DNA of 64,000 nucleotides, from contig OX421963.1 of the NCBI GenBank assembly GCA_949128115.1, forward strand, positions 33,897,979 through 33,961,978. Direction: 5' to 3'. The notes under the pieces are model-generated. The model had not been told where the DNA came from. It saw only the letters and a list, made by a program, of their open reading frames with translations, and ran no database searches. Both the position numbers and the translations under genes were made by a program. Origin of the DNA: Anaspis maculata. Lineage: Eukaryota; Arthropoda; Insecta; Coleoptera; Scraptiidae. Of this stretch, positions 59,777 to 64,000 are shown piece after piece. How positions within the stretch are numbered: the first letter of the stretch is position 1; each line of letters starts with the position of its first letter.

Positions 59777-62040
59777 AACACTGATTTTTCGAGATATTAT
59801 GGTGCAACTTTTTATCAAGATTCTCTCAAAGCAAGGTGCAGTCTCACCGTATGAGTGGCTTCATTGGCTGACGTCTGACGACCTAAAGAGATACTCCTAA
59901 TTATTTAAAATCATGTACCTAATGCCTGTAACATTCCAGAGAGAACCAGAATAATAAAGTAACATTGTACCATACCTAGTCCTAAGGCAGTAATTAGGCT
60001 ACCTATTTAACGGCGAGCTCCACTCTATTTTTCACAAAGCTCAGAAGTAGGCCATATGGGTGTATTCTCTAATGCATTATGCGAAGGTAATGCAACAGAA
60101 CGCTTGCTCGGTATGTGCTTTCGAAAAAGTATAAACTCATGATGCGAACATTTCAATTTTTACCGTCGCGATTGTTTACTGGCTTCGGGGTTCCGTATAT
60201 CCGGCTTTTCCATCCAGCCGGCATAAAAACCTATAGTTTACGGTTTCCAGGGCTCTGTCGCTCTTAAAAATCCCGAAAACTCCCAATAGTGCACATCCGA
60301 AAATTGTGAAATACACACGCTTTCCCCTGTAAATTGATTAATTGCCCCCGTCTGGTCTAGCCTGCATATATGGACATCGGGCCCTGGTGCTGCGGTCCTA
60401 AGGGAGGAACTGCTCCAGCGCGCTCATGGAAAATACGGCAAGAGTCCTGGGCGATATTTTTAAATCTTTTAAAAAAGCCGACAAGGAAAAGGAAGCCACC
60501 CACCCCGCTCCGTTCCGTCGCGCTCTCCTCATATCATGATATAATAATGTTTATTCTCCTTCTTGCTTAAGTATTTACCGGAAGCAGAGAATACGACCCT
60601 TGGAGGTCATAAAGTAGTAAAATAAAGCACTCCTTGCTGAATATTTTATCAAAAAGATATATGCAGTTCAGCGTAAAGATCCGCACCGCATTTTCTCCAC
60701 CACCGCCAGCCCAAGTCCTCTGTGTCATGTGCATACCAAAGCGAGCTTCCGCTATTCTCTAAGCTCAATATTTATGGCCCTTTGGCCCCTTCAAATCATT
60801 ACTTCTTAATGATTTGGAATTAACATTGATCGCTAACGATTCCTATTCAGGTCCAAAACATTGGGGTTTTCATATTTAAATTTGTGGGTCTTCAGAGACA
60901 TTTTTTCAGAATCATGAGAAAAAATGTAAGCTTAGACTATTATTGGACACTTCCGCTTAGATTCCATGATGTTGTCATGAACAATGATCAAATTCACAAG
61001 AGAAAAACAAAACACAAACCCAATGAACCAGAGACGCAAAATAAGAGACAGGTGGGGTAAGTTGAATAGACCTTTGGTGTCTTTTAAAACATCGGCTGTG
61101 TCACCCCAAAACATTCGTGACAAGTAAGCAAAGAATAGAGATGGACATTTTTGCTCGACACATCCCTTCGGCTGGGAAACTAAAATTTGAGACTTTTGAA
61201 AGAGAGGTTCAAACCGATCTCAAGCATCTTCATAATAATTGGACAAAAACTCAAACAATTTTCCAGGAAAGTAAGAGCCTTACGGAAAAACCTAAAGTCT
61301 TTTAAGAATAACCTCGAGAATAACCTTATTGTAAAAATCGTTGGTTGAGGCTTCATTTTAGGCTCCAATATCATTTCGTCGGGTTTCGATAAGCTTGTTT
61401 TGCATTTTCAGCTGGAAAACTCCCAGAAAATTGGAAAAAAATGTTGGAAGATGTTCAAGAACCATTGCTCCTTGTTTGAAAGAAAATTATGAGAATCGTA
61501 TTCTTCACGGAATGAGAAATTGAGAAATTGCAGTTTTTCCAGAGTGAAGGTGACTCTAAAACCTTCAGTCCGATTTCACAAATTTTCAGTTCGTTTCCAA
61601 AAATTTTCCCCTCGAAATTATATATTTCACGAAGCTCACCGCTAACCTGCAATTTGATCTTCCGATAAATCCATGCAAAAATCAGGACTAGAATTGGCCA
61701 GTCTAGCAGCGGAAAGGACAAAATGCCCTCCTGCCTCCTATAGTTGAAATTGAGTGGAGGCTTCAAGCACTGATTAAATCTACCTAAGAATGGAATTATG
61801 GCTCAAGCTCCACATATTTGAAAATTAGAACTCTCGTCAATGCGGCTTTGTGAGCGCCATGGAGGCAGAAGAGCATGAGGAGGCCAAGTAACTAATACAG
61901 CATTGCGGACACGTTCACGAATAAATTTCTTATCAATAGATAAGCAGAGAACTTGGAAGGACTCCTCGCCGTGCTCTCCTTATTCACGATACCGGGCGGG
62001 CGCCCGCCGTCTTTGTAATTTCAGCCCGAAACAGAAACCA
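59777..62040. other. No gene recognised, 2.3 kb
   Basis: Anonymous sequence; no inverted-repeat element or domain that I can support. Confidence 0.5.
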
Positions 62041-62126
62041 ACAGGAGAAGGCGAAAGAGAAAGAGAGAAAGAGAGTGGAGAGGGGGAGAGTAGGGGAGAG
62101 AGAAAGAGAACAAGAGAAGAGCAATT
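62041..62126 (+). repeat. GA-rich low-complexity run
   Basis: Imperfect GAGAAAGAGAGA-type purine run. It creates an artificial Glu/Arg-rich open frame. Confidence 0.85.
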
Positions 62127-63784
62127 TGTGATAAAGAAGCCCCAGAATAAAACTATTTAGGGCCTATCGAATGTACCGAATCATTTTCGGGAACGGCGCC
62201 GAATTTCCTGAACAAACGAGAAATCAAATATTCCTCCGGGATGTGGCAGAAACAGCTGCCACTTTATTTGTAGTGGAATAAGAAAAAAGGAGTGCACTGG
62301 GACATTTCAATTTCACCTCGGTGAACAAAATGTATACTTATATCTGACGAGTAGAGGCAACTTGCCGATAATCATCTTCGCTTGATCAAAATATTGAAAA
62401 TCCTCTGAGATTTACGGGGTTAGTTCGGATGTCTTCGTAGCGAACCTATACACACGAATAAAAAGTAAATCCTCCCTCGGGAGGATTTATTTCTATCCCC
62501 GCTTTGATTGTCCGTTTCCCATCTCGTCTGATGATGATGATTATTGGCGAACCTAAACGGGGACACCGACCACCTGAACGCCGCTAGATGACTGAACATT
62601 ATCGGGAGATGCGCCAACATCCAAACTGGTCATGATTGTCCATTACGGTGCATTTATCAAGTGTTATGGCTCGTCGTCGGAGCTTTTCCTCGGGATAATC
62701 TTGGGAGCTTGCGAGAGACGTATCGATAAGAGAGACGTAACGAGCCCTACGCGGATGATTGATGGCGCATCTCGAGCCGCGGTCAGCCCTATTTACACAT
62801 GAATGTATTACACGTGACCAGAACATCAAGATTTCGAGCGAGGAAGCCAGACAGAAACGGAGAGGAGCTTTTCTGAAAGCGAAGAGAAATGAGATTTTAA
62901 CCTCGAAAGATTTGCGGTAATTGTCTACTTAGATTCTTCCAACTTATTGGATGTAGAATCTTGATATGTTCCTACTTGAAGGCAGCTTGTTGACAGTTAC
63001 CTTTAGTCCATCTTTATTCAGACTTTGACTGGTAACAAGATACAGCACAATGTCATATGTCCAAGATTCTTTACTCAACTAGGTACAGGCCCGTTGATGT
63101 AAAACGTCCCGATTCCAAAATCATAATTTGATTGAGTCGCACTGTTTTCTCGAGAGCACGCTACACAATAGGATTGAAAGGTGCGTGGTCCTTTCCCCTT
63201 TTCCCCTTCCTTTAGTTGCTCCCCCTCTCCCCATCTCAGATGGTTTGACGGACAAAATCGTCAAAAATGGCACTGCAGCATTTTGAGTTATATGAGGAGG
63301 GTGGTAACAGTGTTCCCATTTCAAATGTAGAGTTTGAATCCTGCCAAAATGTTATATTTTTTCTCAAATACTCGAATCCCTACAGTGTAACGTTATGTGT
63401 TATGCCGATTTTGTTTATGTCAGAAAATTCAGTTCTGCACAGCTCCTCGAAGTTTCATGTGCTATAATTTTTTCAATAGTTTAGGCAATTTCTCGAGCTA
63501 TTTCAGCTTGAAGGTGCATGCTGTAGTGTTCTGGTCATTAGGCCTTGGCCGGTTCTTATGGAAATACACAAATAACACGCTTTGAACTTTCTTTTGACAA
63601 AGATCCCACTGCGATACGACCCCGGGTCAAGGTTTTACCTTGAAATTATCATGTCCATTTTTAAATTTTGGACAAAAGGCTTCCGAGCAATGCTGAACAC
63701 CATACTGAAATCTCCGGTTCGACAAGTGTACGCGTCAAAGTCTTCTTGAGAAGGGAAGGAGTAAGTGTCGCCAACAGTGACGGA
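62127..63784. other. No gene recognised
   Basis: Anonymous apart from a small perfect hairpin at 62467-62488 (AAATCCTCCC, two bases, then its complement). Confidence 0.45.
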
Positions 63785-63792
63785 TTAGAAAG

Positions 63793-64000
63793 CAGTGGCG
63801 CCCTAGGCTGATTTATTTCGGCGCCCCCCCCTCTTCACTTTTGGAACTACAACAATCAATGAAAAAAATCCACCTTGATTTTTTCTTCAATTTTTAAAGA
63901 TTGAATAAAAAAATGTATGAGCTGTTTAAAAACAGAACAAAACTACTATACAATCATAGAGTAGCACACTGTACGTAGGTATGTAAAGTGTTAAACACTA
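63793..64000. mobile_element. Possible hAT-like element, cut by the window edge
   Basis: CAGTGGCGCCC followed by CTAGGC and a GGCGCCCCCCCC run resembles the left ends of the hAT-like elements at 11654 and 12325. The right end is outside the window, so the target duplication cannot be checked. Confidence 0.45.

Noticed and set aside
1..64000. tRNA genes or CRISPR arrays
   Set aside because: I found no cloverleaf with a GGTTCRA-type box in the right place and no evenly spaced identical repeats with unique spacers.

Overview
This window reads as repeat-rich, AT-rich nuclear DNA from an animal, most likely an insect. The reasons are animal-type LINEs, degenerate Tc1/mariner and piggyBac transposases, many hAT-, Tc1- and Harbinger-like miniature elements, and the frequent short word TAGGTACC. 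A hemipteran is possible, but I cannot fix the species. I found no convincing intact host gene, no rRNA or tRNA gene and no CRISPR array. Every protein I could recognise belongs to a transposable element.

Layout. 1-26 kb is mostly anonymous non-coding DNA studded with short inverted-repeat elements: a Mutator-like element with 10-bp target-site duplications (TSDs) at 2.7-4.4 kb; nested MITEs at 6.3-6.7 kb; hAT-like elements at 7.1, 8.5, 11.7, 12.3, 13.3 and 22.5 kb; and a dead Tc1 transposon at 15.9-17.1 kb. 26.4-29.8 kb holds two back-to-back palindromic elements of 1.1 and 2.2 kb. 30.5-48.9 kb is one large nest. A LINE with an otherwise open endonuclease/reverse-transcriptase frame (LINE-A) is split by a foldback element. 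That foldback is itself split by a 9.1-kb near-perfect palindrome with a 6-bp TSD. LINE-A is split again by a second, 5'-truncated LINE (LINE-B), which carries another foldback and a small MITE. 49-56 kb and 60-64 kb are anonymous. 56.2-57.6 kb is a further foldback, and 58.3-59.8 kb is a decayed piggyBac element.

The strongest candidate for something undescribed is the set of long palindromic elements. Four foldbacks (26.4, 30.9, 44.3 and 56.2 kb) start with TAG, end with the complementary CTA, and have 3-bp TSDs. Two of them sit inside LINE reading frames, so their exact ends and the empty target sites can be read from the coding sequence. The 9.1-kb palindrome (31129-40230) has arms of exactly 4535 bp about a 32-bp centre, a 6-bp TSD, internal tandem arrays and exon-like segments in both arms. 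No transposase is visible in any of these, so the mobilising enzyme is unknown. Transcripts across them would form long hairpin RNA, which is an inference to test.
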